Shown here piece by piece: positions 24,138 to 32,907 of a DNA stretch of 32,907 nt (the first letter of the stretch is position 1; every line of letters begins with the position of its first letter). The notes under the pieces are model-generated. The model worked only from the letters and a program-made list of their open reading frames with translations, was not told where the DNA came from and did no database searches. The translations under genes and the position numbers were made by a program. This stretch comes from CAZZBK01 sp964387325 (lineage in GTDB: Bacteria > Planctomycetota > Planctomycetia > Pirellulales > PNKZ01), in assembly GCA_964387325.1 (NCBI GenBank), contig CAYLYE010000042.1, positions 1-32,907 of the forward strand. The letters are read 5' to 3'.

Positions 24138-25720
24138 TATTTTTTGGCGGCGGCTTGAGCAGGGGCGGGAGGCGTGTAGCCCGGCGCGGCAAAGAACTTG
24201 CTCACCGCGTCCCCCTTGTCAACGTCGAAGACGATCACCTGACCATCGAACCCGCCCGAGGCGATCCGTTTGCCGTCGCCATTCCAGTCGACACTGAACA
24301 CGTAGTCGGCTTGGCCGGCAAGCGTTTTGATCGCCTTGCGATCGGCTTGGGCAAACAGCTTGACTGTCTTGTCCGAGCAACTGACGGCGAGCTGGTCTTT
24401 GAACAAGGCAATGCGGTAGGCCTCGCCCGCAGTGGCGGCGACGCCAATCTGCTTGCCATCGGCCGGGTTCCAAGCATGCAGCCGCTTATCGGCTCCGCCG
24501 CTGAACACCTGCTTGCCGTCAGCACTGAAGGCCACGGTATAAACGCTGTCGCCGTGCGTCGGGTAAGTGGCGATGGCTTCGCCGGTCTTCAGATTGAAAA
24601 CCTTGGCGGTCTTGTCGCGACTGGCCGAGGCGAGCCGTTCGCCGGCTGCGTCCCAAGCAATGCCCATCACCCAATCGGCATGATCTTCGATCAGGCGTTC
24701 TTCCTTGCCACTGGCCACATCGTAAATACGAATCGACCGATCGGCGGCACACGCAGCGAGCTTGTCTCCCTTGGGACTGAACGCGACGCCGAAGGCGACA
24801 TCGGACATCGCGCCGAGCGACCGCGCGAGCGTTCCCTTGGCCGTGTCGTACAGCGCGACCTCGCCCGACTGGCCGGGGGTGCCTCCCGCGGAGGCCAAAA
24901 CCGAGCCATCGGCCTTGTAGGCCAGCGAGTAGACACGCTCTTCAACATTGCCGATGCGGCGGAGCAGCTTACCCTCGGCGGGATCCCAGATCTGAATTTC
25001 ATGATAGCCGCTAACGGCCAGTTCTTTGCCGTCAGGACGCAAGGCCACTGCCGTCACAGCGATAGGTACTCGGTACTTCTCGGGAGCAGCCGGATGCGGC
25101 AGCTTGGGAACGATCGACACGAGCAATGCCTTGGCGTCGGCCGAATCGTACTTGGCCCCTTGTTCGATCCACTTCTTAATCGTGGCAACTTGGTCGGCCG
25201 CAAGTGGATCGCCATCCTTGGGCATGCGATCCGACTTGCTCTTCGAGTTAATCAGCTCGAAGAGGTAACTCTTGTCGGGATTGCCGGCGGTGACGACGGC
25301 CTCACCGCTCTCGCCCGGCTTGAGCAGCATTTCAAACGTGTGGAGTTGGTATTGACCCTTGGGATCTTTCTGGCCGTGACAGGCCATACACTGCTTGAGC
25401 AGGATCGGGGCGACATCCTTAGCAAAGCTCACTTGACCGGCGGCGACTTTCGTTTCGACCGGCTTAGCTGGCTCGGGCTTTTTCTCGGCGGGCTTGGCGT
25501 CAGGCTTTTTCGCCTCGGCTTTTGGGGCGGGAGCGGTTGCCGGCTTGGGCTCAGGTTTCTTTTCCTCGATTTTCGGCGCCGGAGTCGCCGGCTTGGCGTC
25601 GACCTTCTTAGCTTCGGCCGCAACAGGCTTATCGGCCTTCTTCGCGTCCTTCTTATCTTCGGCCGCGAAGCTCACCGCTCCACTGAGGACCAAGCACAAC
25701 ATCAGGCTCATGATACGCAT
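24137..25720 (-). CDS. Exported cytochrome c / WD40-repeat protein
   Basis: 527 residues. Signal peptide 1-20 (MRIMSLMLCLVLSGAVSFAA), then a low-complexity linker of Lys, Ala, Pro and Glu (21-92), a planctomycete-type cytochrome c domain with one heme motif CMACH at 111-115 and the distal region SDRMPKDGDPLAADQVATIKKWI, then WD40 repeats from about 200 to 515 (for example DHADWVMGIAWDAAGERLASAS). AAGGG lies about 9 bases before the ATG. Proteins of this build sit next to DUF1549/DUF1553 genes in many planctomycetes, as here (87 bases downstream of that gene). Their function is unproven; extracytoplasmic electron transfer or a scaffold role is assumed from the domains. Confidence 0.92.
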   Translation of the reverse strand: MRIMSLMLCLVLSGAVSFAAEDKKDAKKADKPVAAEAKKVDAKPATPAPKIEEKKPEPKPATAPAPKAEAKKPDAKPAEKKPEPAKPVETKVAAGQVSFAKDVAPILLKQCMACHGQKDPKGQYQLHTFEMLLKPGESGEAVVTAGNPDKSYLFELINSKSKSDRMPKDGDPLAADQVATIKKWIEQGAKYDSADAKALLVSIVPKLPHPAAPEKYRVPIAVTAVALRPDGKELAVSGYHEIQIWDPAEGKLLRRIGNVEERVYSLAYKADGSVLASAGGTPGQSGEVALYDTAKGTLARSLGAMSDVAFGVAFSPKGDKLAACAADRSIRIYDVASGKEERLIEDHADWVMGIAWDAAGERLASASRDKTAKVFNLKTGEAIATYPTHGDSVYTVAFSADGKQVFSGGADKRLHAWNPADGKQIGVAATAGEAYRIALFKDQLAVSCSDKTVKLFAQADRKAIKTLAGQADYVFSVDWNGDGKRIASGGFDGQVIVFDVDKGDAVSKFFAAPGYTPPAPAQAAAKK

Positions 25721-25807
25721 AGTAGCAACCCTTGAAGGTCAATAACGCCAAGCGAAATACTCATAACCAACACAACCGAAAACCGAAAATAGAGAACCGT
25801 AAAACCT

Positions 25808-28318
25808 TTAATGCTGAAACAAAAACTCATTCGCATTGAGCAACGCCCAACACACGTCTTCCAAGCCCCGCTGACGGTCGCCGCTGGCTTGAATGTGTTT
25901 CAGAGCCGCAGCCAACTCGGCGGCAGCGGGCTGGCGGCAAAACGACGCCTGATACAGCTCGCGAATGATCTTCTCGTCGTTGTCGTTGGCCGCAATCAAC
26001 TTACGGAATCGATTTTTCTCGTCGCGCACCTTGCCATGCACAAGCGGGCCGTTGATCATCTGCAATGCTTGCGACAAGTTCGACTCGCTGCTCCGCTCAC
26101 ATTGGCAGGCGGTCTCGCGAGCCGGCTGGCCAAAAACCTTGAGGAAGTAATTGTCCACGTCGGGGCTTGGTAGCGAAGTGGCATGCATACCGGCGGGCAA
26201 GCCGGCGTACTTCTCGTCGACCCCCGTCACGTTGCAAATCGCGTCGAGCAATTGCTCGGCGGTGAGCATCCGCGTGCGGTAATGCGAGAAGTACTTGCCA
26301 TCGTCCTTATTGAAGTCGTTCTTGCGCGAGCTGAGCTGATACACCCGGCTCCCCAAGATCGTGCGGATCGAGTGCTTGATGCTGTAGTTGTGGTCAATAA
26401 AATCCTTGGCCAACGCATCGAGCAGCGCCACGCTGCTGGGCGGGTTCGAGTCGCGGAAATCGTCGACCGGCTCGACAATACCTCGCCCCATCAAGTGTCC
26501 CCACAGGCGATTGACTGCCACACGGGCAAAGAATGGATTGTCGGCCTGCGTGAGCCAATCGGCAAACGTCTCGCGGCGGTCCGCGTCGGCCGGCAAGTCA
26601 GCGTCTCCCTTGAGCGGAAGCCAGGGCTTCATGGTCTGCCCGGTTCGCGGCTGCGTTACCTCGCCCTGACGTGAGACATAGATCACCATCTCGTCAACCG
26701 ACGGCGTCTTCTTGCGTTGTACGCGATTAAAGAACGCGCCGATACCATAGTAGTTATTCTGTGTCCAACGCTCGAACGGATGATTGTGGCACTTGGCACA
26801 CTGGATGCGGATGCCTAAGAACAACTGCGAGGTCGTCTCGGTGCAGTCCGTAAAGTCGGTCGTGGTACGATAGAAATTGGCCGCCGGATTGCTGAAGGTA
26901 TTGCCATTGGCGGTCAACAACTGCCGGGCGAAATCGTCGTACGGCATGTCGTCGCGCAACGCGCGCACGATCCAGCGGTTGAACTTATGCACGCCCGAGG
27001 CGGTCATCTTCTGATTGCGGACCCGCAACAGGTCGGCCCATTTCATGGCCCAGAATTCGGCGTACTCGGGTCGATCGAGCAGCGTGTCGATCAGCTTGGC
27101 CCGTTTGTCCTTCGCCGTGTCGGCCAGGAACGCGAGGCTGTCGGCTGATGTGGGGAGCAACCCGATCGTATCGAGATACACTCGGCGAACAAACTCCTCG
27201 TCGCTGCACACATCCGAGGGGAGAATCTGCAACTGCTTGAGTTTGTCGAACGTGTGCTTGTCGACGAAGCTATTCTCGATCGGGTTATTCCACTTGAAGT
27301 TGGGAATGTCCTTGATAAACATCATCGATGACGTGGCCATGTGCTCCAGGTAACGTGCGAGCACGGCAACCTCGCCACGGTCGACCGACACGACCAAACC
27401 GTCCTCGTCGACCTGCGCGACCGCTTCGTCGCTGCTGGAGAACGAGGCCAACGAGGTCACGTCTCGTACCGTGCCATCGCTGAACGTGGCGAGCACGAGC
27501 ACCTGCTGGGCATGGGCCGGGCGATGCAACACACGCTGCTTCGGATACACGTCGATCTTCACACATTGGGCCGCGTTCGGAGCGTCGACCTGACAGCCCT
27601 GGGCGATCCAATCGAGCAGCAGCTCGTAGGCGGTGTCGTCCTTGGCCAGTCGGCGTCCGCCGCCGTGAGCCACTTCCATCAGCGGCTTGCGGATCAGTAG
27701 GCTCTTTTCTGGTTCCAGAATATTCGTGCGACGATTAAACGACTCGCGGATCAGCGTCTCGGTATCGAGGACCGCATCGTAGGCCCGCAACGAGAGGCGG
27801 AAGCCCCCCTTGCCGCTGGGCGAGCCGTGGCAGGCCCCCTGATTGCAGCCATGCTTCGAGAGCGCGACGAGCGTGCCGTAGTTGAACGACACGTTTTCCG
27901 GAGTCTCTTGTCCGCTCACCTCGACGACCACGCTCTGAGTCATTCCGCCGACGACGGCTTTGATCTCGGCGCGACCATTGCCCACCGGAATCGCAATGCC
28001 ACGATCCACTTTGACCACCTGCGGATTGCTCGACAGGAACTCGGTGGCGCGCGTCAGATCTTGGACACGATTGGCCTCATAAAAGCCGCTGACAACCAGA
28101 TGCATGCGTCGACGCGGCGTGTCGAGCTTCACGCTCGGCGGTTGCACGTCGATCTTCTGCGGCTTGCCGACGACGATCGGTTCGAGTTTCAACTCGCCCC
28201 CTCCCATCATCTGCCGCATCTCGTCGGCCGAGGCTACGCTCGTTAGCGCAGCTACGCTCGTCAGCGCGAACACGAGCCACAATCCGTTCGTTCGCCACAT
28301 GGGTGTCACACGACGCAT
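25808..28318 (-). CDS. DUF1549/DUF1553 planctomycete secreted protein with Big_2-like domains
   Basis: 836 residues from the ATG at 28318 (AAGGA 9 bases ahead; the longer frame to 28387 would run nearly to the upstream gene's stop and lacks a signal peptide at its start). Signal peptide in GLWLVFALTSVAALTSVASA. Two bacterial-Ig-like (Big_2) segments at about 60-135 and 265-335. Between them lies CNQGACH (C158, C163, H164), a C-x4-C-H variant of a heme motif, in the sequence context usual for this family. DUF1549 covers about 348-530, including CAKCH at 507-511; DUF1553 follows to the end (RETFADWLTQADNPFFARVAVNRLWG ... ALLNANEFLFQH). It is the middle gene of the PPC, DUF1549/1553, cytochrome-WD40 set. 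The family's biochemical role is unknown. Confidence 0.94.
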   Translation of the reverse strand: MRRVTPMWRTNGLWLVFALTSVAALTSVASADEMRQMMGGGELKLEPIVVGKPQKIDVQPPSVKLDTPRRRMHLVVSGFYEANRVQDLTRATEFLSSNPQVVKVDRGIAIPVGNGRAEIKAVVGGMTQSVVVEVSGQETPENVSFNYGTLVALSKHGCNQGACHGSPSGKGGFRLSLRAYDAVLDTETLIRESFNRRTNILEPEKSLLIRKPLMEVAHGGGRRLAKDDTAYELLLDWIAQGCQVDAPNAAQCVKIDVYPKQRVLHRPAHAQQVLVLATFSDGTVRDVTSLASFSSSDEAVAQVDEDGLVVSVDRGEVAVLARYLEHMATSSMMFIKDIPNFKWNNPIENSFVDKHTFDKLKQLQILPSDVCSDEEFVRRVYLDTIGLLPTSADSLAFLADTAKDKRAKLIDTLLDRPEYAEFWAMKWADLLRVRNQKMTASGVHKFNRWIVRALRDDMPYDDFARQLLTANGNTFSNPAANFYRTTTDFTDCTETTSQLFLGIRIQCAKCHNHPFERWTQNNYYGIGAFFNRVQRKKTPSVDEMVIYVSRQGEVTQPRTGQTMKPWLPLKGDADLPADADRRETFADWLTQADNPFFARVAVNRLWGHLMGRGIVEPVDDFRDSNPPSSVALLDALAKDFIDHNYSIKHSIRTILGSRVYQLSSRKNDFNKDDGKYFSHYRTRMLTAEQLLDAICNVTGVDEKYAGLPAGMHATSLPSPDVDNYFLKVFGQPARETACQCERSSESNLSQALQMINGPLVHGKVRDEKNRFRKLIAANDNDEKIIRELYQASFCRQPAAAELAAALKHIQASGDRQRGLEDVCWALLNANEFLFQH

Positions 28319-28370
28319 AGTAAATGTTCCTTGTGCAAGATTCACCCGACGCTCGATCGCGCCGGACGAC

Positions 28371-30671
28371 TCAATTCCTTTTGGCAACTTGAACCTTCAC
28401 CGGACGACTGTCAATCCGGACATTTTGCTTATTCACACTCAGCGTTCCCGACACGATCAACTCGCCACCGCTGCTCCCTTTGTCGGCCGTGTAGTTGATC
28501 TCGGCTTCATTTTTATCGGCGGGCAACTTGACCGCATCGGCCTTGAACCCGCGGGCCGCGCCTCGCACCGCCAAGGTCACCTCGCCGGCAACGCCAGGGG
28601 CGCGGGCGATTTTGACCTTCAGCTTGCCACGCTCGGCCGTGGCTCCGTCAACCACGGACGCCTCGACGACGAGCGGCGACACGACCTCAAGCGGTACGTC
28701 GAGCCGCACCGTCTTGGTCTGATTTTGTAACGTGCCCGTCGCGGCAATTTGCAGCGTGTGCTTGCCCTGGGCCAGATTAGCGGGGCCCGTCACCTCGATG
28801 ACCGTCTCGGCCTTGCCTTTCTCGATCGCGGCGACCTTGCTGGTGAAACCGCTGGGCAAGCCTTCGACCGCGACATTGATCTTGTCGTCAAACTTATTCA
28901 GCTTCTCGACCTTGAGTTTGAAGTTGGTAGTGCCCAGCAGTTGCGGAATGCTCGGCGTCTTCGGATCAACCGTCAATTTAAGGAACTCAGCAAACTCGCC
29001 GCCAATGCCGAGCATCAGCTGACCTTCAAGCCAGGCGGGCGGATAGATCAGCCCACCGAGTTGACCTCGAATGGCGTTCATGCTGTTGGCGGTCACGGCC
29101 ACTTCGGCGTCACCCACTTTGGCGCGACCGACGAACCGGATCGGAAAATACTTGCCGCTGTCGATCGTGGCCGGCACGGTCACTTGCATCGTCGTGTCGG
29201 CCTTCCCCTCGGCAATCGTGTTGTTAGCAAAGGTGACCCCTGCGCCTAACCCCTCGACGGTCACGGTGATCGGGCCGGTGTAGTCTCGCCGCGCGGCGCT
29301 GACCTTGGCCACGAACGTGCCGCCGCGTGGAGCGTTGAACGGATCGGCCTCGATTTTCGCCTTCACATCGGCATCCACGCTCAGCGAGAAACCCGGCTTA
29401 TAGGGCTCGACCTCGACGCGATAAACCTGCTCGCTACCACCGCGGCCGAGCAACTCTTCGACCACCAGTTGATACACGCCGTCGGCCGGGGCGTTAAGCT
29501 CGATCGAGCCTTCGTCCAAGCCAGTGTCATCCGACTCGGAAAGCTGCTTGCCAGCCGGGTCGAGCAGCCGCAGCAACAGGTCGGTCGGAGCGCCGAGCGT
29601 GCGAGTTCGACCGATAAAGCGGACTCGCTCCCCCTTCTTGACCGCAAAGCGGTAATGATCGCGATCCTTCGGAGCCTCGAAGCGGCCGTTGATCGAACCA
29701 CTCAAGCTCACCAGCGTGGCGGTCTCGACCGTGTCGTTCGGCTCGATCTCGACTTGCTCGACACCTGAGGAAACGAACACGCGTCCAGCGGTACCGTTCT
29801 TGCCGTTGAGATGCTTCGCAACGAAGCTCGCCGAGTCGGTCGTGGCGGTTGAGGTGGGGACCTCGATCGCCGGCACCTCGCCCGAGTCAGGCCCTGTGAC
29901 TGTCAGCCGAGCGGTGGTCCCGCGCTGCACGCCGAGCGGAAACGTCGTGGTGACCAGCGGGAAGTCGCCGACCCGCATGCGAAAGACGTGATTGGCCGAG
30001 CCTTGATAGCGGATATCGCGTAGCTCGATGAAGTACTCGCCCGCGGCGGGTAAGCGTGTCACGAAGCGACTGTCGGCCTCGGTCGCCTCTTCGTCGTCGC
30101 TGAAGGCCAGCTCGCGCCCGGTGGCATCAAACAGCCGCACGACCGAGTCGAGCGCCGAGCCCAATCGTCGGGCTTGCACATCGACCGCGAGCCGCTGGCC
30201 GGCCTCGCCACGAAATTTGAAGTAGTGGTAAGACTCGGCGTTGACGCTGCCTTCGACCGCGACGGGCAAGGGGAGCTCCTGAGCCGTGGCCAGCGTGGTG
30301 TTGGCGACCTGCTTGAGAGTGGGGAGCTCGTCGACGGTGAACAACCGGAGATTTGAGATCCCGCCCGGAGTGGCGATCCGCAGCGCGTAGGTGCCTTGCG
30401 GCGCGTCGGCAGGCACGGTGACTCGATAGACCACTTTGTCGGCGGCGGTCCCGTTCTTCTTGTCGTCGGTCGGCAACTCGAACTTGGCGCTCAAGTTGCT
30501 CCAGACGCCAGTCGGTTTCGCCAGCGCGGTCCCGGTCAGCGTCAGATCGACCGTTTGGCCAGGAGCAACGCCGAGCGGCGACGCAGCGGTCAGCTTCGGA
30601 AATTGGGCCTGCGCGCTGTTCGACACGACGGCGAGCGATACTGCGACAAAGCCGGCCATGAATCGCTTCAT
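28371..30671 (-). CDS. Secreted PPC-domain protein
   Basis: 766 residues with a signal peptide (MAGFVAVSLAVVSNSAQAQ). It carries two bacterial pre-peptidase C-terminal (PPC) domains, about 122-235 (SYHYFKFRGEAGQRLAVDVQA ... GEYFIELRD) and about 311-415 (IEPNDTVETATLVSLSGSI ... GVYQLVVEE), with Ig-like beta-rich segments before and after. No protease catalytic domain is present, so it is a binding or structural protein rather than a peptidase. It is the first gene of the three-gene minus-strand set, 52 bases before the DUF1549/1553 start, and probably carries the promoter in the 263-base gap shared with the divergent gene at 30935. Confidence 0.9.
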   Translation of the reverse strand: MKRFMAGFVAVSLAVVSNSAQAQFPKLTAASPLGVAPGQTVDLTLTGTALAKPTGVWSNLSAKFELPTDDKKNGTAADKVVYRVTVPADAPQGTYALRIATPGGISNLRLFTVDELPTLKQVANTTLATAQELPLPVAVEGSVNAESYHYFKFRGEAGQRLAVDVQARRLGSALDSVVRLFDATGRELAFSDDEEATEADSRFVTRLPAAGEYFIELRDIRYQGSANHVFRMRVGDFPLVTTTFPLGVQRGTTARLTVTGPDSGEVPAIEVPTSTATTDSASFVAKHLNGKNGTAGRVFVSSGVEQVEIEPNDTVETATLVSLSGSINGRFEAPKDRDHYRFAVKKGERVRFIGRTRTLGAPTDLLLRLLDPAGKQLSESDDTGLDEGSIELNAPADGVYQLVVEELLGRGGSEQVYRVEVEPYKPGFSLSVDADVKAKIEADPFNAPRGGTFVAKVSAARRDYTGPITVTVEGLGAGVTFANNTIAEGKADTTMQVTVPATIDSGKYFPIRFVGRAKVGDAEVAVTANSMNAIRGQLGGLIYPPAWLEGQLMLGIGGEFAEFLKLTVDPKTPSIPQLLGTTNFKLKVEKLNKFDDKINVAVEGLPSGFTSKVAAIEKGKAETVIEVTGPANLAQGKHTLQIAATGTLQNQTKTVRLDVPLEVVSPLVVEASVVDGATAERGKLKVKIARAPGVAGEVTLAVRGAARGFKADAVKLPADKNEAEINYTADKGSSGGELIVSGTLSVNKQNVRIDSRPVKVQVAKRN

Positions 30672-30934
30672 AGCATGGGTGCCTTTACGAAAACGGACGA
30701 TGCGGTTGGGCGCGGCAACGTGCCAAGGAAGGAAGGCATGGGTGGGACCCGCTCCGCCAACATAAAAGTCAGCGGAATCGGGAGAAACTCACACTATGAC
30801 GTTAATCGGCCGGACAGGGGGTTGTCAAATCAAATCGTCAATCACCGCCAAGATTTAGGGTCGCCGAGGTGTGCCGATCCAGCACGCTCAATTCCTTTCC
30901 AATGCTTCCCTTTTATCCGAGTCAGGGGGCTCGG

Positions 30935-32161
30935 ATGAATACCTCAGGAGGCGTTGCCCCCCGATTGACACGGTCGCCCGAGCCGATGACATTGGGCCGC
31001 ATGGACATTGAATCATTACCGATCGAGCCGTCGCTGCGTGGCGAACGCATCGCGATCGTGGGTCCGCTCTCGGGCATGAATCGCCGCGAGGTGGCTGCCG
31101 CGCTGGCCCAACAGGGGGCCGAACTCGTCGAGTCGCTCACCCAACCTCTGCGACTGATCGTGGTGGGGGAGCGTGAGCTGGCCGCCGCCGACTGGACCGA
31201 CCGGCTCGACGCCTCGCTGCGTCAAGCGATCGACGACGGCGAAACTCGTGTGATCACCGAGACACAACTGTGGCAAGAGCTAGGGCTGGTCGACGACGCG
31301 CAGCCGATCCACCGTCTCTACACCCCCGCCATGTTGGCCGAGCTACTGAAGGTGCCGCTGGCCATTGTTCGCCGCTGGCACCGTCGCGGGCTGATTCGAC
31401 CTGTGCGGCAAGTGCGCAAGTTGCCGTACTTTGACTTTCAAGAGGTCATCACGGCCCGGCGGCTCGTCGAGTTGCTCAGCGGCGGCATGTCGCCCCGAGC
31501 CATCGAACAAAAGCTGGCCCAATTGCGTCGCTGGCTCCCCGAGGTCGAGCGTCCTTTGGCACAACTGTCGGTCATCGTTCAGGGGCAAGACCTGTTGCTC
31601 CGCCAGGGTGATGGCCTGATCGAGCCCGGGGGTCAGTTGCGATTCGACTTCGACACGCTTGAGCAGTCCGCTGAACTCGCCGTGTACGAAGAACCCGAGA
31701 CGACCGACGAGATGATCGCGGCTGCACACACGCTCGAAGAGCAGGGGGACCTGGCGGCGGCCTGCGCGTGGTATCGATCGGCCTTGGCGGCGGGGGGACC
31801 CGACGCGGAGACGAATTTTCAGTTGGCCGAGGCCTTGTATCGGCTCGGCGAGGTGTCGGCCGCGCGCGAACGGTACTATGTGGCGGTCGAGCTGGACGAG
31901 AATTACGTCGAAGCCCGAGCCAACCTGGGCTGCGTACTTGCCGAGTTGGGGGAGCGAGATCTGGCCGTGGCGGCATTCGAAGGGGCACTCGCTTCGCACG
32001 GCGAGTACCCGGACGCGCACTATCATCTGGCCCGCACGCTCGATGAGCTGGGGCGAGTCGACGAGGCCGAGGTCCACTGGCGGGCGTTTCTTGAGCTGGC
32101 CTCGGACAGTCCCTGGGCGGCCGCGGCGCGTGAGCGACTTCAGATTGCCCCGGCGAACTGA
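30935..32161 (+). CDS. BRCT-like / MerR-type HTH / TPR protein
   Basis: 408 residues. About 34-118 resembles a BRCT fold: LRGERIAIVGPLSGMNRREVAAALAQQGAEL, then PLRLIVVGE, ending ETRVITETQLWQELGL. About 127-195 is a MerR-type winged helix (RLYTPAMLAELLKVPLAIVRRWHRRGLIRPVRQVRKLPYFDF). About 258-405 is a set of TPR repeats (NFQLAEALYRLGEVSAARERYYVAVELDENYVEARANLGCVLAELGE). The ATG at 30935 is chosen for AGGGGG 5-6 bases ahead; a GTG at 30869 would extend it. The MerR and TPR calls are firm; the BRCT call is by pattern only. It is probably a regulator or DNA-associated scaffold. It is divergent from the PPC gene and ends 60 bases before the transporter gene. Confidence 0.85.
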   Translation: MNTSGGVAPRLTRSPEPMTLGRMDIESLPIEPSLRGERIAIVGPLSGMNRREVAAALAQQGAELVESLTQPLRLIVVGERELAAADWTDRLDASLRQAIDDGETRVITETQLWQELGLVDDAQPIHRLYTPAMLAELLKVPLAIVRRWHRRGLIRPVRQVRKLPYFDFQEVITARRLVELLSGGMSPRAIEQKLAQLRRWLPEVERPLAQLSVIVQGQDLLLRQGDGLIEPGGQLRFDFDTLEQSAELAVYEEPETTDEMIAAAHTLEEQGDLAAACAWYRSALAAGGPDAETNFQLAEALYRLGEVSAARERYYVAVELDENYVEARANLGCVLAELGERDLAVAAFEGALASHGEYPDAHYHLARTLDELGRVDEAEVHWRAFLELASDSPWAAAARERLQIAPAN

Positions 32162-32221
32162 AACGACTACAAAACGGGTCGCTCGATCCGCTCACCCTGC
32201 GTTCGTCAAGGTAATCTGTCG

Positions 32222-32907
32222 ATGAATTCCACACCCGATTCGGCCGCCGCCACCGGTTCGTTCGTAACCCGTTTTTTCCGCGCCCATCCGCTCGGATTTT
32301 GGTTCTTCTTTTGGGGCGAGTTCGCCGAGCGCTGTTCGTACTACGGCATGCTCACGATTCTGCCCCGCTACATGTCCGAGCAGCTGCAGATGGGCGACCA
32401 GGACGCAACCACGGCGATGCACCTATTCATGGCCGGGGTGTATTTCTTGCCGTTGCTGGGTGGCTACATCGCCGACAATCACCTGGGTAAATACTGGACG
32501 ATCGTCGGATTTTCGGTCCCGTACATCATGGGCCACGTCATCCTTGGAATCGAAAACGATGTGTGTCTGGTTTTGGCCATGACACTGCTGGCCATGGGAA
32601 GCGGCGTCATCAAGCCGAACATCTCGACCTTGATGGGACAGACTTACGACGAGCAGCGGCCGGGACAAACCCAGTTGCGGACCGACGCCTTTGCGATGTT
32701 CTATTTTGCCATCAACGTCGGTGCCGTGATCTCGCAATTTGCGGTGCCGGTGATCCGCGACTCGTTCAAGAGTTACTGGCTGGCATTTCTGTTTCCTGCC
32801 GGGCTGATGGTCATTGCATTCGCAATTTTCGCCGCAGGCAAAAAACACTACGCGCAGCCGGTGATCGCTCGCAAGCATGTTTCTCCCGAAGAACGCCTCG
32901 AGCAGTG
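32222..32907 (+). CDS. POT/PTR2-family proton-dependent peptide transporter (partial)
   Basis: An ORF from ATG at 32222 that stays open to the window end (228 codons seen). It begins MNSTPDSAAATGSFVTRFFR and has the POT family ExxER motif in WGEFAERCSYYGM (E33, E36, R37), the PTR2 signature region LPLLGGYIADNHLGKYWTI, and FAMFYFAINVGAVIS, which matches the FYxxINxGS motif. Several membrane helices follow. It is a proton-coupled di/tripeptide importer of the inner membrane. AAGG lies about 10 bases before the start. The gene runs off the right edge, so it is incomplete only because of the window. Confidence 0.93.
   Translation, partial: MNSTPDSAAATGSFVTRFFRAHPLGFWFFFWGEFAERCSYYGMLTILPRYMSEQLQMGDQDATTAMHLFMAGVYFLPLLGGYIADNHLGKYWTIVGFSVPYIMGHVILGIENDVCLVLAMTLLAMGSGVIKPNISTLMGQTYDEQRPGQTQLRTDAFAMFYFAINVGAVISQFAVPVIRDSFKSYWLAFLFPAGLMVIAFAIFAAGKKHYAQPVIARKHVSPEERLEQ

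Noticed and set aside
24155..25735. 526-codon open frame on the plus strand
   Set aside because: It is the complement of the cytochrome c-WD40 gene, which has a signal peptide, a heme motif and WD repeats; the antisense product has none.
28371..30671. Secreted peptidase
   Set aside because: PPC domains are present but there is no protease catalytic domain.
1..32907. CRISPR array, restriction or abortive-infection defence island, prophage
   Set aside because: No regularly spaced repeats, and no nuclease, methylase, toxin-antitoxin or phage structural genes were seen.

Overview
The window looks like chromosomal DNA from a planctomycete, most likely of the Pirellulales type. The evidence is a gene set typical of that phylum: a DUF1549/DUF1553 protein with planctomycete cytochrome-like motifs, a WD40 protein fused to a cytochrome c domain, a PPC-domain secreted protein, a very large Ser/Thr kinase with sulfatase-modifying-factor-like domains next to an ECF sigma factor, and many secreted proteins of unknown function. 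No plasmid or phage genes, rRNA genes or CRISPR arrays were seen, and no intact tRNA gene. By eye, the left third (tad genes) is less GC-rich than the right third.

Region 1 (1-10535, minus strand) is a Tad/Flp type IVc pilus locus. In transcription order it holds cpaE/tadZ, a sigma-54-dependent activator, a regulatory intergenic region with an almost textbook sigma-54 -24/-12 promoter, a first Flp pilin, a 31-residue membrane peptide, a prepilin-peptidase-like protein that has lost one catalytic aspartate, a second Flp pilin, a strong stem-loop, an apparently active prepilin peptidase, cpaB, tadA, tadB, tadC, a secreted DUF4114 protein and the start of one more gene at the left edge. The duplicated pilin/peptidase unit, with one peptidase degenerate and the two pilins differing at the processing site, is the most interesting part of the window. 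No outer-membrane secretin gene is present.

Region 2 (10774-12364, plus strand) is a NarX-type histidine kinase overlapping a NarL/LuxR-type response regulator, divergent from cpaE. Region 3 (12365-13281) has no intact gene. It holds hairpins, the C-terminal stump of a DUF1553 gene, a short sequence resembling the 3' end of a tRNA-Ser, and an intrinsic terminator, and reads like a rearrangement or integration scar.

Region 4 (13282-17583, minus) is a two-gene unit: a secreted sialidase/BNR-type protein and a 989-residue secreted protein of unknown function. Region 5 (17779-23537, minus) is an ECF sigma factor followed by a 1673-residue transmembrane kinase (zinc-finger-like N-terminus, kinase, membrane helix, leucine-rich repeats, a jelly-roll-like domain and two FGE-like domains). 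Region 6 (23559-24136) is a gene-poor stretch with a decayed IS3-family transposase fragment and a 14-bp hairpin. Region 7 (24137-30671, minus) is the typical planctomycete trio: PPC-domain protein, DUF1549/DUF1553 protein, cytochrome c-WD40 protein. Region 8 (30935-32907, plus) holds a protein joining BRCT-like, MerR-type DNA-binding and TPR regions, then the beginning of a POT-family peptide transporter that runs off the window.
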